Assembly (NCBI GenBank): GCA_023269455.1
Contig: JAHFTG010000039.1
Location: 1-12,311 of the forward strand
Direction of reading: 5' to 3'
Origin: Opitutaceae bacterium
GTDB lineage: Bacteria > Verrucomicrobiota > Verrucomicrobiia > Opitutales > Opitutaceae
Length of the DNA stretch: 12,311 nucleotides
In this document: positions 11,996-12,311 of the stretch, in pieces
How positions within the stretch are numbered: position 1 is the first letter of the stretch
How the letters are laid out: every line of letters starts with the position of its first letter
Program-made: the position numbers and the translations under genes
The notes under the pieces: model-generated
The model's database searches: none
The model's input: only the letters and a program-made list of their open reading frames with translations
What the model was told of the DNA's origin: nothing

Positions 11996-12311
11996 TCAGC
12001 CGGCCAGGGCTTCGCGGACTAGTCCGGCGATGGCGGGCGGGAGGTCGAGGCCGAGCGCGGCTTGTTGCGCGGCGGGGCTGAGTTTGCGCCAGGTCTTGCG
12101 GAGGATATCGACGAACTTCTCGCGTGGATACTCGGCGTGCTGGGCGGCGAAGGCGCCGATTTCGTTTTCCAAAAATACGAGGACGGCGGCGTCTTCGAGG
12201 GCTTGGGTGCCGGGATTGGTCTTGAGGCCGGTCTTGGAAACCCAGGTGCGGACTTCGTCGGCTTCGGGGGCGGAGACGTCGGCGGCGAGGAGGAGTTCGC
12301 GGGCGCGGTCG
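11996..12311 (-). CDS. DUF4202 domain protein, C-terminal part, 5' end outside window
   Basis: Reading leftward from the right edge gives 104 residues ending in TGA at 11996-11998. The frame carries the DUF4202 (PF13875) pattern: E-V-R-T-W-V-S-K-T-G-L-K (19-30 of the visible part), LEDAAVLVFLENE (38-50), FVDILRKTWRKLSPAA (66-81) and a final ALGLDLPP. Family members are about 190-200 residues long, so roughly half is visible. The biochemical role of this family is not established. It converges on the DUF3592-like gene with 15 bases between the stops. Its codons favour C-ending synonyms. Confidence 0.85.
   Translation of the reverse strand, partial: DRARELLLAADVSAPEADEVRTWVSKTGLKTNPGTQALEDAAVLVFLENEIGAFAAQHAEYPREKFVDILRKTWRKLSPAAQQAALGLDLPPAIAGLVREALAG

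Overview
The window carries 13 protein-coding genes in about 12.3 kb, packed tightly. No gap between genes exceeds 120 bases. I see no rRNA, tRNA, CRISPR array or insertion sequence. The DNA is GC-rich, with C or G at most third codon positions. The gene set suggests a Gram-negative bacterium, and the Verrucomicrobiota (Opitutales-like) is my best guess: secreted EF-hand protein, PAS-SpoIIE phosphatase, DUF2007 and DUF4202 proteins, CUT1 sugar permeases, heptamer repeats and few Shine-Dalgarno sites. The taxonomy is an inference from gene content, not a match to a known genome.

Left end (1-1007, minus strand): a phosphatidylserine synthase gene, cut by the window edge, is preceded 9 bases upstream by a small RelE/ParE-like gene with no antitoxin partner. 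A 112-base divergent gap separates them from a plus-strand run (1120-4949). That run holds a secreted three-EF-hand protein, a sugar-type ABC solute-binding protein fused to its own MalF-like permease, and a MalG-like permease. No ATPase gene is present. A DUF2007 gene on the minus strand (4980-5228) converges on this run.

Centre (5346-10693, plus strand): a PAS(x4)-SpoIIE phosphatase whose first PAS domain resembles the flavin-binding PAS of Aer and NifL; a type II NADH dehydrogenase with a C-terminal cyclic-nucleotide-binding-like tail; and a YjjP/YjjB (ThrE-type) exporter pair sharing an ATGA stop/start overlap. Together they could form a redox module: sensing of flavin state, quinone-linked NADH oxidation, and export of an organic acid or amino acid. 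That link is inferred from adjacency and domain content only.

Right end (10758-12311): a YkgJ-type cysteine-cluster protein with the one good ribosome binding site I see, a DUF3592-like membrane protein, and the C-terminal part of a convergent DUF4202 gene cut by the window edge.

The features most worth a second look are the solute-binding-protein/permease fusion, a five-copy heptamer repeat inside that gene that is read through as protein, the NADH dehydrogenase tail, the flavin-type PAS phosphatase beside it, and an exact 15-base duplication in the phosphatase signalling helix.
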